Assembly: GCF_001693735.1 (NCBI RefSeq)
Contig: NZ_LWDV01000005.1
Span: forward strand, 129,523-177,666
Source: Orenia metallireducens
Lineage (GTDB): Bacteria; Bacillota; Halanaerobiia; Halobacteroidales; Halobacteroidaceae
Direction of reading: 5' to 3'
Length of the DNA stretch: 48,144 bases
The notes below the pieces were generated by a model. It was not told the DNA's origin. It ran no database searches and saw nothing but the letters and a program-made list of their open reading frames with translations. This document shows, one piece after another, positions 8,030 to 17,175 of the stretch; the stretch's first letter is position 1, and the number at the start of each line of letters is the position of its first letter. Made by a program: the position numbers and the translations under genes.

Positions 8030-9910
8030 ATGGTTAAAGAAAGATGTACTTCTGCTGATTGTAGGTTATGTGAGTTTTTAGATAGTAAGCCAGAATTGGA
8101 GACTTCATTTAATCGTGAACCTAAGCAGTCTGTGAAATGTGGTTTTGGAAAGAAGGGGGTCTGCTGTCGTCTCTGTTCAAATGGACCCTGCCGAATTACT
8201 CCTAAATCACCAAGAGGAGTTTGTGGTGCCGATGCTGATACGATTGTAGCCCGTAATTTCTTAAGAAATGTAGCTGCAGGAGCAGCTTGTTATCTCCATG
8301 TAGTTGAGAATACAGCTAATAATTTAAGAGAAGCTGGTCTAGGTAATTATGCTACAGAGTTAAAAGGGTTAGAAATGTTAGATGAATTGGCTGAACTCTT
8401 TGATGTTGAGGCTGAAGATGTAAATGAGAAAGCAGTTCAAGTAGCTGAGAAGGTATTGGCTGATTTATATAAGCCACGTTATAAAAAGATGGAATTAGTA
8501 GAGAAGCTAGCTTATTCTCCAAGGCTTAAGAAATGGAAGGAGCTAGACATCATACCAGGGGGAGCTAAATCAGAAGTTTTTGATGCCCTTGTGAAGACAA
8601 GTACTAACTTATCAAGTGATCCAGTTGATATGTTAATGCATGTACTTAACTTAGGAATCTCTACAGGATTATATGGATTACATATGACTAATTTGCTCAA
8701 TGATGTGATGTTAGGAGAGCCAGAAATCACCCAAGATAAGGTTGGCTTTAAGGTTGTAGATGAAGATTATATCAATATCGTTGTAACAGGGCATCAGCAT
8801 ACAATGATTGCTCATTTGCAGGATGCTTTAATTACAGAAGAAGCTACTAAGATGGCTCAAGATGTTGGGGCAAAAGGATTTAAAATAGTCGGTTCAACCT
8901 GTGTAGGTCAAGACTTACAGTTGCGTGGAGCCCATTATAAGGATGTCTTTGCTGGTCATGCTGGTAATAACTATACAAGTGAAGCTTTATTGGCTACTGG
9001 TGGAATTGATTTGGTAATATCTGAGTTCAATTGTACAATTCCAGGCTTAGAGCTGGTAGCAGAAAAGTATCAAGTTAAGATGATTGCTATTGATGATGTA
9101 GCTAAGAAGACAACTGCTGAGATGCTTAAATTTGATCCAGCTAAAGCACCAGAGATTACTGATAAGCTGATTAAAGCAGCAGTGGAGAGTTATCAGAATC
9201 GCCGTAGTAAAATTGAGATTGATATTCCAAAGGACCATGGCTATGATGATGTAGTAACAGGGGTAAGTGAAAAATCCTTACGTAAGTTCTTAGGAGGTAA
9301 TTATAAAGCATTAATTGATTTGATTGCTAGTGGTAAGATCAAAGGGGTAGCTGCTGTAGTAGGATGCTCTAACTTAACAGCCAAAGGGCATGATGTCTTC
9401 TCTGTAGGATTGACTAAGGAGCTAATCAAACGTGATATCTTAGTCTTATCGGCTGGTTGTACTACAGGGGGATTAGAGAACTGTGGATTGGTATCACCAA
9501 GTGCAGCTAAGTTAGCAGGAGATAATCTAAGAGAGGTCTGTGAAGAGTTAGGAATCCCTCCTGTACTTAACTTTGGACCTTGTTTATCGATTGGTCGTGT
9601 AGAAGAAGTAGCTGTTGAATTGGCTAAGGCTTTAGATGTTGACTTACCACAACTTCCAGCAGTATTGTCAGCGCCCCAATGGTTAGAAGAGCAAGCATTA
9701 GCTGATGGTGCCTTTGGATTGGCTTTAGGTTTGCCATTACATTTAGCTTTACCTCCCTTTGTCACAGGAAGTGAGATTATAGTTGATACTCTAACTAAGA
9801 ATCTACCTGAAATTACTGGAGGTCAACTAATTATCGATACTGAGATTGAGAGTGCAGCTGATAAGTTAGAAGAGATTATTCTTGATCGTAGAAGTGGGCT
9901 GGGATTGTAA
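8030..9910 (+). CDS. cooS: Anaerobic Ni-Fe carbon monoxide dehydrogenase catalytic subunit
   Basis: This 626-residue enzyme interconverts CO and CO2 at a Ni-4Fe-5S C-cluster and works as a homodimer. Expected ligands are visible. C37 and C45 fit the intersubunit D-cluster; C46, C49, C54 and C65 the B-cluster; and H255, C291, C335, C446, C477 and C518 the C-cluster (GSTCVG, SEFNC, VGCSN, SAGCTTGG, FGPC). An extra N-terminal trio C6/C11/C14 is present. The segment after VAAGAA reads CYLHVVEN where well-studied enzymes have a row of histidines. The WLEEQALADG motif has Gln where I expect the catalytic-network lysine. With cooF and an oxidoreductase downstream, electrons probably go to ferredoxin and NAD(P). 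Confidence 0.97.
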   Translation: MVKERCTSADCRLCEFLDSKPELETSFNREPKQSVKCGFGKKGVCCRLCSNGPCRITPKSPRGVCGADADTIVARNFLRNVAAGAACYLHVVENTANNLREAGLGNYATELKGLEMLDELAELFDVEAEDVNEKAVQVAEKVLADLYKPRYKKMELVEKLAYSPRLKKWKELDIIPGGAKSEVFDALVKTSTNLSSDPVDMLMHVLNLGISTGLYGLHMTNLLNDVMLGEPEITQDKVGFKVVDEDYINIVVTGHQHTMIAHLQDALITEEATKMAQDVGAKGFKIVGSTCVGQDLQLRGAHYKDVFAGHAGNNYTSEALLATGGIDLVISEFNCTIPGLELVAEKYQVKMIAIDDVAKKTTAEMLKFDPAKAPEITDKLIKAAVESYQNRRSKIEIDIPKDHGYDDVVTGVSEKSLRKFLGGNYKALIDLIASGKIKGVAAVVGCSNLTAKGHDVFSVGLTKELIKRDILVLSAGCTTGGLENCGLVSPSAAKLAGDNLREVCEELGIPPVLNFGPCLSIGRVEEVAVELAKALDVDLPQLPAVLSAPQWLEEQALADGAFGLALGLPLHLALPPFVTGSEIIVDTLTKNLPEITGGQLIIDTEIESAADKLEEIILDRRSGLGL

Positions 9911-9928
9911 GATTGAGATAATAGAAGG

Positions 9929-10094
9929 ATAATGCGACACTTTTTACCTAAGTATACAGTTGACAGTGTACAATGTACAGTTAAGTTCAATAATACTTAA
10001 ACCTTTATATTATAGAGCTTTTATGAAGTTTTTAATCTTTTAACTGTAAATTGTCAACTATACACTGTCAACTGACACGAAAGTGTCGCAATAT
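9929..10094. repeat. Long palindromic element between cooS and cooF
   Basis: The left end ATAATGCGACACTTT (from 9929) mirrors the right end AAAGTGTCGCAATAT (to 10094). Inside, CAGTTGACAGTGTA and TACAGTTAA on the left are matched by TTAACTGTAAATTGTCAAC and ACTGTCAACTG on the right. It is a roughly 166-bp imperfect inverted repeat with MITE-like ends, placed inside an apparent operon. A related copy lies at 26856-27090. Confidence 0.75.
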
Positions 10095-10113
10095 CTCTAG
10101 AAGGGGTGAATAT

Positions 10114-10563
10114 ATGGAACGTATATATATAGACCGTCAGCTATGTGAAGCATGTAAAGGGTGTATGCTAGCTTGTATGGCTAAGCATAATGGTGAGAAT
10201 ATCGATACACTGGATTTATTAGATACAAGTAATCAGTCAGCTAATTTAATTGAACAGAGCAGTCAAGGAGAAGTAGCTCCAATCTTCTGTCGCCATTGTG
10301 ACAAGCCAGAATGTGTTGAAGCCTGTATGTCTGGTGCTTTAACTAAGGATAAAGAGACTGGGATTGTCTCTTTAGACCAGAATAAATGTGCAGGATGTTG
10401 GATGTGTGTGATGAGTTGTTCCTATGGAATGATAAATAAGGATACTAATGCTAATGTTGCTTTTAAGTGTGACTTATGTAAGGATAGAGAAAAGTCAGCC
10501 TGTATAGAGAACTGTCCCACAGGGGCTATAGAATTGATTGAAGTAGGGGAGGGGAGAGCATGA
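10114..10563 (+). CDS. cooF: CooF-type ferredoxin, electron carrier for CO dehydrogenase
   Basis: This is a 149-residue polyferredoxin with four [4Fe-4S] motifs. They are CEACKGCMLAC near the N-terminus, CRHCDKPECVEAC in the middle, CAGCWMCVMSC, and CDLCKDREKSACIENC at the end. This is the layout of CooF and DMSO-reductase-like beta subunits. It would take electrons from CooS and hand them to the oxidoreductase encoded next. I choose ATG 10114 behind AAGGGGTG. An in-frame TTG 63 bases earlier falls inside the palindromic element and lacks a ribosome site. The gene overlaps the next one by ATGA. Confidence 0.93.
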   Translation: MERIYIDRQLCEACKGCMLACMAKHNGENIDTLDLLDTSNQSANLIEQSSQGEVAPIFCRHCDKPECVEACMSGALTKDKETGIVSLDQNKCAGCWMCVMSCSYGMINKDTNANVAFKCDLCKDREKSACIENCPTGAIELIEVGEGRA

Positions 10564-11810
10564 GATATGTAATTGTTGGTGCTAGTGCAGCAGGAATTAG
10601 TGCTGCTAAGAAGCTACGAGAATTAGATGATGATAGTGAGATAACTATTATCTCTAAAGATGATAAGGTCTACTCCCGTTGTATGCTCCATTATCTAATT
10701 GGTGGGCAGAGGGATGTAGAGGAATTAAACTTTATCCCTAAAGACTTTTTTATAGAGAATAAGATTAACTGGATTAAAGGGAAGACTGTTAGCTCTGTTG
10801 TACCTAATCAAAAGTCACTTATATTAGAGGATGGAAAGAGTATCTTCTATGATAAGTTATTGCTAGCTACAGGAGCAAGCTCTTTCTTCCCACCTATTGA
10901 AAATTTGTCTGAGACTGAAGGTATCTATGGATTGAGAAATTTAGATGATGCTCTAGAGATTAAAGATTCAGCTAAAGAGATTGAGCAAGCTATAGTTATT
11001 GGAGCAGGGTTAGTAGGAATAGATGCAGCGATAGGGCTAGCTGAGCTAGGAGTTAAAGTATCTGTTATTGAGATGGCAGATAGAATCTTACCACTGCAGC
11101 TAGATGATAAATTAGCAGCTAAATATCAGGCTAAGTTTGAAGAGAGTGGTATTGAGATAATTACCAATGCTAGAGCCAATAAGGTCTTAGCTGATAATGA
11201 GAATTATGTTAGAGGTTTAGAATTAACTGATGGTCAGATAATAGATGGAAAGTTAATTGTAGTAGCTACAGGTGTTAGACCAAATATAGGTTTGATTAAA
11301 GGTACAGAGATTGAAGTTGATCAGGGCATAATAGTTGATGAATATCAACAGAGTAGTTTAGAAGATATTTATGCAGCAGGGGATGTGGCTCAGTCAAAGG
11401 AGTTATTTACTAACGAATTAGCTCTAACACCTATCTGGCCTTTAGCTATTAAACAAGGAGAGGTAGCTGCCTGTAATATGGTAGGAATCACCACTAGGCT
11501 AAGTGATAATTTTGCCTATCAAAATTCAATGCGTTTTTTAGGATTATCAACTATCACTTATGGTTTAATAGAAGCAGAGGATGATGGCTATCAGACTTTA
11601 ATTAGAGAGGATAAGGATAACTATCAAAAGTTAATCCTACAGAATAATAAATTAAAGGGAGCAATCTTCCAAGGAGAGATAAATGGCTCAGGGGTTTATG
11701 GGAGATTGATTAAAGATAAAATAGACTTAAGTGATAAGCTAGATGATATCTTCAATTTGACATATGCTGATTTCTTTAAAGAGAATAAGGATGGAGTTTT
11801 TAGTTATTAA
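10560..11810 (+). CDS. FAD/NAD(P)-dependent oxidoreductase partner of CooS-CooF
   Basis: This 416-residue pyridine nucleotide-disulfide oxidoreductase family protein has an FAD-binding fold at the N-terminus (VIVGASAAGISAA) and an NAD(P) fold at 140-170 (AIVIGAGLVGIDAA). The flavin-binding block DIYAAGDVA lies near 275. A cysteine in KVYSRCMLHYLIGG lies where NADH oxidases and CoA-disulfide reductases carry their redox cysteine. Translational coupling (ATGA) to cooF and the order cooS-cooF-oxidoreductase match clostridial CO dehydrogenase loci. A likely role is transferring CO-derived electrons from CooF to NAD(P)+ or to a stress reductase. The acceptor is not shown by sequence. Confidence 0.9.
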   Translation: MRYVIVGASAAGISAAKKLRELDDDSEITIISKDDKVYSRCMLHYLIGGQRDVEELNFIPKDFFIENKINWIKGKTVSSVVPNQKSLILEDGKSIFYDKLLLATGASSFFPPIENLSETEGIYGLRNLDDALEIKDSAKEIEQAIVIGAGLVGIDAAIGLAELGVKVSVIEMADRILPLQLDDKLAAKYQAKFEESGIEIITNARANKVLADNENYVRGLELTDGQIIDGKLIVVATGVRPNIGLIKGTEIEVDQGIIVDEYQQSSLEDIYAAGDVAQSKELFTNELALTPIWPLAIKQGEVAACNMVGITTRLSDNFAYQNSMRFLGLSTITYGLIEAEDDGYQTLIREDKDNYQKLILQNNKLKGAIFQGEINGSGVYGRLIKDKIDLSDKLDDIFNLTYADFFKENKDGVFSY

Positions 11811-11815
11811 GCTTA

Positions 11816-11843
11816 GACCTCGAATCTTTCGAGGTCTTTTTTT
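11816..11843 (+). terminator. Intrinsic terminator of the cooS operon
   Basis: GACCTCGAA (11816-11824) pairs with TTCGAGGTC (11828-11836) around a 3-nt loop, followed by seven T residues. This is a textbook strong terminator. Confidence 0.93.
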
Positions 11844-11939
11844 GGATGATTGGATAATAGTAAGATGATTTAAATAAACTAAATATATCTTAAATTCTAG
11901 AATAAGTAATAGACAAGTTTACCTTAGGAGGGTTAAAAT

Positions 11940-13025
11940 ATGAAAGAACGGATAAGTAGCCAACAAATCTTTTATTTAAGCATAATAATAGTTATGCCCA
12001 CACTTATCCTATCAGTGCCAGCCAGTTTAGCTAAAGATGCTGGAACAGCTGGATGGATATCAATTATATTAGGTGGGTCAGTAGTTGCAATTCTCCATTA
12101 TATTCTTTTAAAACTTAGTTTAGATTTTTCTAATTATAGTGTTATAAAGGATTTTAAGATTATTTTGGGTCCAATTTTGGGAAGGATAATTCTTCTTCCT
12201 TATATTATTGTAATTGTACTTGATACTCCATTCATTCTTCTTGAAACTGTTGATTTTATTAATTTTAATATGTCTGAAGTAAATACGATTTTCTTTTATG
12301 TTACTATAAGTATATTAGCTGTTTATTTAGTAAATAATGGTGTTGAAGTTTTATCAAGAATGTCAAAAATTGTGACAATAATAATGATTTCTATTATTAT
12401 TATTATAATCCTATTTATTATATTAAAGAGTAATACAGTAGACTGGAATAGACTTCAGCCTTTAAAGTTTAATTTAAAATCTATTATTAAAGCAAGTATT
12501 TTACCGATGCTTTGGCTTATTATGATACCTAATCTCTTATTAATGTTTAAACCCTATTTAACAGAAAATAAACAAAGTATAAAAAAGAGTTTATATGCAA
12601 ATATATTTGTTCAAGTGGCAATAGCTTTTTTATTTATAATTACTATCATTACTTTAAGTATTAATTTAACCTCATTATCGAAGTTCCCTGTGTATGATGT
12701 TACTAAACTGACTATAAGAGGATTTGAAGTTATAGTTTTTGTTACTTGGGTTATGGGTACATTTTTAAAGGTATCATTATTTTATTTTGTTTCTACTAAG
12801 ATTATTGCAGAATTATTTGAACTAAATAATTCTAAAAGTATTCTTATACCACTTGCTATTTTAGTTACAGCTGTCGCTATTTTCTCGTCTCAAAATATAT
12901 TGTTAGAGAATATTTTAGGAAACATTATAGTAGCTCAATTATTTTTTGGGTATGGATTATCATTGATATTATTTATTGTTGTCTATTGGCTATTTGGTAA
13001 GAGAAAGAATATAAAAGATAGTTAA
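11940..13025 (+). CDS. GerAB-family spore germination / amino-acid permease-like protein (orphan)
   Basis: This integral membrane protein of 361 residues has about ten hydrophobic helices and the GerAB (ArcD/ProY/APC-type) layout. It begins MKERISSQQIFYLSI, followed by AGTAGWISIILGG and the cytoplasmic SRMSKI loop. The central LQPLKFNLKSIIKASILPMLWLIMIPNLLLMFKPY block is typical of the family. GerAB subunits are the germinant-binding part of spore germinant receptors. No GerAA or GerAC gene adjoins it, so it is either a free subunit that pairs with distant partners or a relic paralogue. A good AGGAGG site precedes the ATG. Confidence 0.87.
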   Translation: MKERISSQQIFYLSIIIVMPTLILSVPASLAKDAGTAGWISIILGGSVVAILHYILLKLSLDFSNYSVIKDFKIILGPILGRIILLPYIIVIVLDTPFILLETVDFINFNMSEVNTIFFYVTISILAVYLVNNGVEVLSRMSKIVTIIMISIIIIIILFIILKSNTVDWNRLQPLKFNLKSIIKASILPMLWLIMIPNLLLMFKPYLTENKQSIKKSLYANIFVQVAIAFLFIITIITLSINLTSLSKFPVYDVTKLTIRGFEVIVFVTWVMGTFLKVSLFYFVSTKIIAELFELNNSKSILIPLAILVTAVAIFSSQNILLENILGNIIVAQLFFGYGLSLILFIVVYWLFGKRKNIKDS

Positions 13026-13324
13026 GTTAGCTCTTTAAAAAATTTAGTTCAACTTATATATGGAAAAGTTTAACATTAAAAAATATAATTAATCACTCAA
13101 AATAATAAGACTAAAATAATTTTTTATGTTTTGATGTTTCATCTTTGTTAATCCGTGTCTAATAATTTTTTTTATTTTATATACAGATATTAGATTGTAC
13201 AATTTTTATTTATTTTATTTACATTATTTTTTAAATGAGAGATCATAATTAAGCATAAAAAATAGTTTAAATTTTTGATTATTCTCCTTTAAAGAGTTAT
13301 TATAATAAGAGGGGAGGGAAGATT
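13026..13324. other. Gene-free AT-rich region with a decayed repeat
   Basis: I see no gene in these 299 bases. The part at about 13136-13175 (TTTCATCTTTGTTAATCCG, then TGTCTAATAATTT) looks like a degraded, shortened right arm of the CACAGAT palindrome found intact at 21189-21284. Confidence 0.5.
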
Positions 13325-14245
13325 ATGACAGTTGCCATAGAAATCGAACATGTTAACAAAAATTATGGTGAGTTAAAAGCTCTAAAGGATATAAATTTAA
13401 CTATTCAGCAAGGAGAATTTTTTGGATTATTAGGACCTAATGGTGCTGGTAAGAGCACCTTGATTGGAATTTTAGGGGGATTAGTTAATAAGGATTTTGG
13501 GAGAGTTACTGTTCTAGGTAAGGATATTATCACTAATTATAGAGAGACTAAAAAATCCTTAGGAATTGTTCCACAAGAGGTTACCTTTGACCCTTATTTT
13601 AATGTCAGAGAGACCCTTGAGATTCAGTCTGGTTACTTTGGAATTAAGAATAATGATAAGAAGATTAATGAACTTCTTGAGGCTTTAGGACTTACTGATA
13701 AAGCAGAGATAGGACCACGCCAATTATCTGGTGGTATGAAAAGAAGGTTATTGATTGCTAAAGCTTTGGTACATGACCCAGAGATAATCGTCTTAGATGA
13801 ACCTACAGCAGGGGTGGATGTAGAGTTGAGAAATAGCTTATGGGATTATGTTATCAAGCTTAATCGCCAAGGAAAGACGATTATTTTAACTACCCATTAC
13901 TTAGAAGAGGCAGAGACATTATGTGATCGGATTGCGATTATGAATAAAGGTGAAATAGTTAAGATTGATACCAAAGAGAATTTAATCAACTCTATTGATA
14001 AGAAGGTTATTAGTGTCAAATTTGCTGATTCAGTTATTGGATTATCGGAAAAACTAGCAGAAACTAACTGTAAAATAGATGAAGAGAATAATAGAATCGA
14101 GATAGAAGCAAGTAAGAATGATCTAGATGATCTGCTTAAATTTATTAATAATTTAGACTTACATATTGTTGATATGAATATTGAGAGTGCAAAGCTAGAA
14201 GATGTCTTTATTAAGTTGACTAATTTAGGGGGTGATGACAATTAA
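13325..14245 (+). CDS. ABC transporter ATP-binding protein
   Basis: This is a 306-residue ATPase of the drug/polysaccharide-type ABC-2 exporter family. Walker A is GPNGAGKST (about 38), the Q-loop is IVPQEV, the signature is LSGGMKRR, Walker B is IIVLDEPTAGVD and the switch histidine is TTHYLEEAE. A C-terminal extension of about 80 residues follows, typical of the DrrA/CcmA/YadG group. It is translationally coupled to the permease gene and forms a two-gene exporter. The cargo is unknown. GGGGAGGG precedes the ATG. Confidence 0.95.
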   Translation: MTVAIEIEHVNKNYGELKALKDINLTIQQGEFFGLLGPNGAGKSTLIGILGGLVNKDFGRVTVLGKDIITNYRETKKSLGIVPQEVTFDPYFNVRETLEIQSGYFGIKNNDKKINELLEALGLTDKAEIGPRQLSGGMKRRLLIAKALVHDPEIIVLDEPTAGVDVELRNSLWDYVIKLNRQGKTIILTTHYLEEAETLCDRIAIMNKGEIVKIDTKENLINSIDKKVISVKFADSVIGLSEKLAETNCKIDEENNRIEIEASKNDLDDLLKFINNLDLHIVDMNIESAKLEDVFIKLTNLGGDDN

Positions 14246-15002
14246 TACTGTTACTTTCTATAGTCTTGTCAAAAGAGAGGTATCTAGATTCGCTAAGGTG
14301 GCTATTCAGACTATCTTTGCCCCTTTAATCTCTACAGGATTATATCTGATTATCTTCTCTTATTCTTTTAAGAGTAGAGAGGTTGTAGGATATGGAATCC
14401 CTTATATTAATTTTATCGTTCCAGGTCTGATTATGATGAGTTTAATTCAAAATTCCTTTGCCAATACATCATCATCTTTGATCGGAGCTAAGTATAATGG
14501 TAATATTATTGACTTCTTATTGGCTCCTTTCTCCTATATTGAACTTACTTTAGGTTTTATGATTGGTGGAATTGTCAGAGGTATGTTGGTAGGTAGTGTA
14601 ATCTATTTGGTATCTATCTTATTTTATGGAGGAGAGGTTGCCCATCCTTTATTAGCAATCTTATTTGCCTTTATGGTTTCTGCAATCTTCTCTTTACTAG
14701 GAATTATTGCAGGTTTATGGGCTGAGAAGTTTGACCATGTCTCTATCTTTTCTAACTTCTTTATTACACCTTTAACCTTCTTAAGTGGTGTATTCTATTC
14801 TGTTAAAGGGTTACCTGGTATTTGGAGTAAGGTCTCCTTATTTAATCCAGTCTTTTATATGGTAGATGCTACTAGATATGCTTTTGTAGGTCAATCTGAT
14901 ATAAATCCTAGCGTTTCAGGAATAATAATTGGGGGTTTGGTTATTGGATTATTACTTTTAGTTACTTATTTATTTAAAATAGGATATAAGGTTAAGAGCT
15001 AA
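14235..15002 (+). CDS. ABC-2 type transporter permease
   Basis: This is a membrane subunit of 255 residues with six predicted helices and the ABC2_membrane pattern. It begins FYSLVKREVSRF, with cytoplasmic N-terminus, and has IFAPLISTGLYLIIFSYSF, IAGLWAEKFDHVS and FLSGVFYSVKGLP. It overlaps the end of the ATPase gene by 11 bases, so the pair is coupled. A GTG three bases upstream is an alternative start. I prefer ATG 14235 because the GGGGG run then sits at a workable distance. It resembles YadH-like exporters. Confidence 0.93.
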   Translation: MTINTVTFYSLVKREVSRFAKVAIQTIFAPLISTGLYLIIFSYSFKSREVVGYGIPYINFIVPGLIMMSLIQNSFANTSSSLIGAKYNGNIIDFLLAPFSYIELTLGFMIGGIVRGMLVGSVIYLVSILFYGGEVAHPLLAILFAFMVSAIFSLLGIIAGLWAEKFDHVSIFSNFFITPLTFLSGVFYSVKGLPGIWSKVSLFNPVFYMVDATRYAFVGQSDINPSVSGIIIGGLVIGLLLLVTYLFKIGYKVKS

Positions 15003-15228
15003 AATGTATTATTCATCACTTAAAAAAATATACAATTTGTTATATAATTAGATTAATATTCTAGATAGCTTAGAAATTAACTAAATAAAGCTTGATTTGT
15101 TATAATGATATATTACTTTTAAACCCTCAGAGAAATTTGCAGGTTTTTATAATAGTATGAAGAAATTATATATTTATATGATTTTATTTAGAATACTAAC
15201 TCTTTTTATAAAGTGGTGGTAACTTAAG

Positions 15229-17175
15229 ATGGGATTAATAGATTATAAAGCTGAAGAGATATGCCCTGATTTAATTGTTGATAAAGGATTGTTATTGAAA
15301 TTTAAGGAGCAGTTGAGTCTACCTGATTATATAATAGAGCAGTTGATAATTAAATATAACGGGGAAAAGACTAGTGATAAAGAGGTTCAACTGATTGCTC
15401 AAACTATTAAGGATAAGATAGTTAAAGCTAGGGACAGTTTAGAGGTACAATCTAGGATTATAGAAGAGGGTAGTAGTTTGGTTATAGATAAGGTTAGAAC
15501 TATCTTCAATAATGACAAACAAGAGTACCAATGTCAGTTATCCAATTTAGATATTAAAGATGTAATTATCCCTCGTAAATTAGCTATAAAGTATACTTAT
15601 CTGTTAAATAATAGTCTGTGGTCAGAAATTAAGTTAAAATATTGTAATGAAAAGAAGAGGTTTGAAATTGAAGAGTTAGAGCCTCTTGAATTTAAGGATT
15701 TTAATTTAGAGGATTTTAAAGAACGGAGAAAGAAATTTACTACTTTTCAATGGACTTGTCTGCTGTTAAGAAGTGTAGGTCTTGAGCCTTTAGAGCTATC
15801 TAAAAGGAAGAAACTATTGTATCTAAGTAGATTAATCCCCTTTGTTGAAAAGAATTATAACTTTGTTGAATTGGGCTTAAGGGGGACAGGCAAGTCTTAT
15901 TTATATCGGCAGTTCTCTAGAGAATCAATCTTGGTTTCAGGAGGAAAGACTACAGTAGCCAATCTATTTTACAACATGGGGACTAGAACGATTGGATTAG
16001 TTGGTGATAATGATGTTGTTGCCTTTGATGAGGTAGCATATATAGACTTTAAAGATAAGACAGCAATTCAGATTTTAAAGGATTATATGGAATCTGGCTC
16101 TTTTAGTCGTGGCAAGGAAGAGATTAATACCGATGCTTCAATGGTCTTTTTAGGAAATATTAATGAGGATATATCTATGTTATTAAATAGGAGCCATTTA
16201 TTTGCCCCTTTGCCAGAACTGATGCAGGATATAGCCTTAATTGACCGCTTCCATTTTTATTTACCTGGTTGGGAGATGGACAAGCTTAAAGATAATAAGT
16301 TTACCAAGCATTATGGGTTACAGAGCTCCTATTTAGCTACAGCTTTAAATCACTTGCGTGAATTAGATTTCACCCAAGTGGTAGATGATTACTTTCTGCT
16401 AGATGATAAGCTGGATATTAGGGATGAGCGAGCTATTAAGAAAACCCTTTCTGGATATATTAAGTTATTACATCCTGCTGGGGACTTTACTAAAGAGGAC
16501 TTAAAGCTGTACTTAGATATTGCTTTAGAGGGAAGGAAGAGAGTTAAAAAGCAGTTGATTAAGATGGGGTCCTTTGAATATAAAGAAGTTGGCTTTAAAT
16601 ATATAGATATAGAGTCAAAGGAGGTCTATCGTACTTTCCTTCCTGAAGCAAAAACAGGGCTTAAGTATAAAATCTTACCTCCAGGGACTGTTTATATCGG
16701 CGAGGTTGTTGGTGATGATAAATTTGCCTTGTTAAAGCTAGAGATACATTGTAAGGCTGGAAAAGGGAAGCTAATCTTTAGAGGAGAGCTTGACCAAGGG
16801 TTAAAGAAGAATATTAGAAAGACTTTTTTAATTATTAAGGCTAAAAGGTTACATGGAGATTTGAAGGAGCAACTCAATAATAATGATTTTTATGTTACAG
16901 CTACTCCAGTTTTAAATGAAGTTACTTCTGATATAAGCAATCCCTTTTTGATTGCAATCTACTCCTTATTAAATAACAAATCTGTGGCTGAAGGATTACT
17001 AGTTACTGAAAATAGTAGTTTTTATAGAAAGTATAAGGTCAACCAATCTATCAAGACAATTAAAGTAGAAGGGGATAATGGACAGATTAAAATTCTATTT
17101 CCACTAAAGAGTAATATCTTTGTGGAGGTTCCTAGTAAGATAGGCTTTGATATCTTATCATTTCTAGTTGTTTAA
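15229..17175 (+). CDS. BrxL-like AAA+ / Lon-related protein, not in a BREX cluster
   Basis: This 648-residue protein matches BrxL, the Lon-like ATPase of BREX phage-defence systems, over most of its length. An N-terminal region (about 1-200) includes SRIIEEGSSLVIDKV, SNLDIKDV and FTTFQWTCLLLRSVGLEP. The AAA+ core follows with Walker A GLRGTGKS (216-223), SGGKTTVANLFYNM, Walker B VVAFDEVA (263-270), DYMESGSFSRGKE and sensor FLGNIN. The C-terminal third (about 470-648) has a Lon-protease-like outline (GKGKLIFRGELD) but no clear Ser-Lys active site. No pglX, pglZ, brxA, brxB or brxC homologue lies in the window. It has its own terminator. The GTGGTGG ribosome site is weak. Confidence 0.88.
   Translation: MGLIDYKAEEICPDLIVDKGLLLKFKEQLSLPDYIIEQLIIKYNGEKTSDKEVQLIAQTIKDKIVKARDSLEVQSRIIEEGSSLVIDKVRTIFNNDKQEYQCQLSNLDIKDVIIPRKLAIKYTYLLNNSLWSEIKLKYCNEKKRFEIEELEPLEFKDFNLEDFKERRKKFTTFQWTCLLLRSVGLEPLELSKRKKLLYLSRLIPFVEKNYNFVELGLRGTGKSYLYRQFSRESILVSGGKTTVANLFYNMGTRTIGLVGDNDVVAFDEVAYIDFKDKTAIQILKDYMESGSFSRGKEEINTDASMVFLGNINEDISMLLNRSHLFAPLPELMQDIALIDRFHFYLPGWEMDKLKDNKFTKHYGLQSSYLATALNHLRELDFTQVVDDYFLLDDKLDIRDERAIKKTLSGYIKLLHPAGDFTKEDLKLYLDIALEGRKRVKKQLIKMGSFEYKEVGFKYIDIESKEVYRTFLPEAKTGLKYKILPPGTVYIGEVVGDDKFALLKLEIHCKAGKGKLIFRGELDQGLKKNIRKTFLIIKAKRLHGDLKEQLNNNDFYVTATPVLNEVTSDISNPFLIAIYSLLNNKSVAEGLLVTENSSFYRKYKVNQSIKTIKVEGDNGQIKILFPLKSNIFVEVPSKIGFDILSFLVV

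Noticed and set aside
10051-10113. TTG start giving CooF 21 extra residues
   Set aside because: The extension is translated from the palindromic repeat and lacks a ribosome site. ATG 10114 has AAGGGGTG and fits CooF length.
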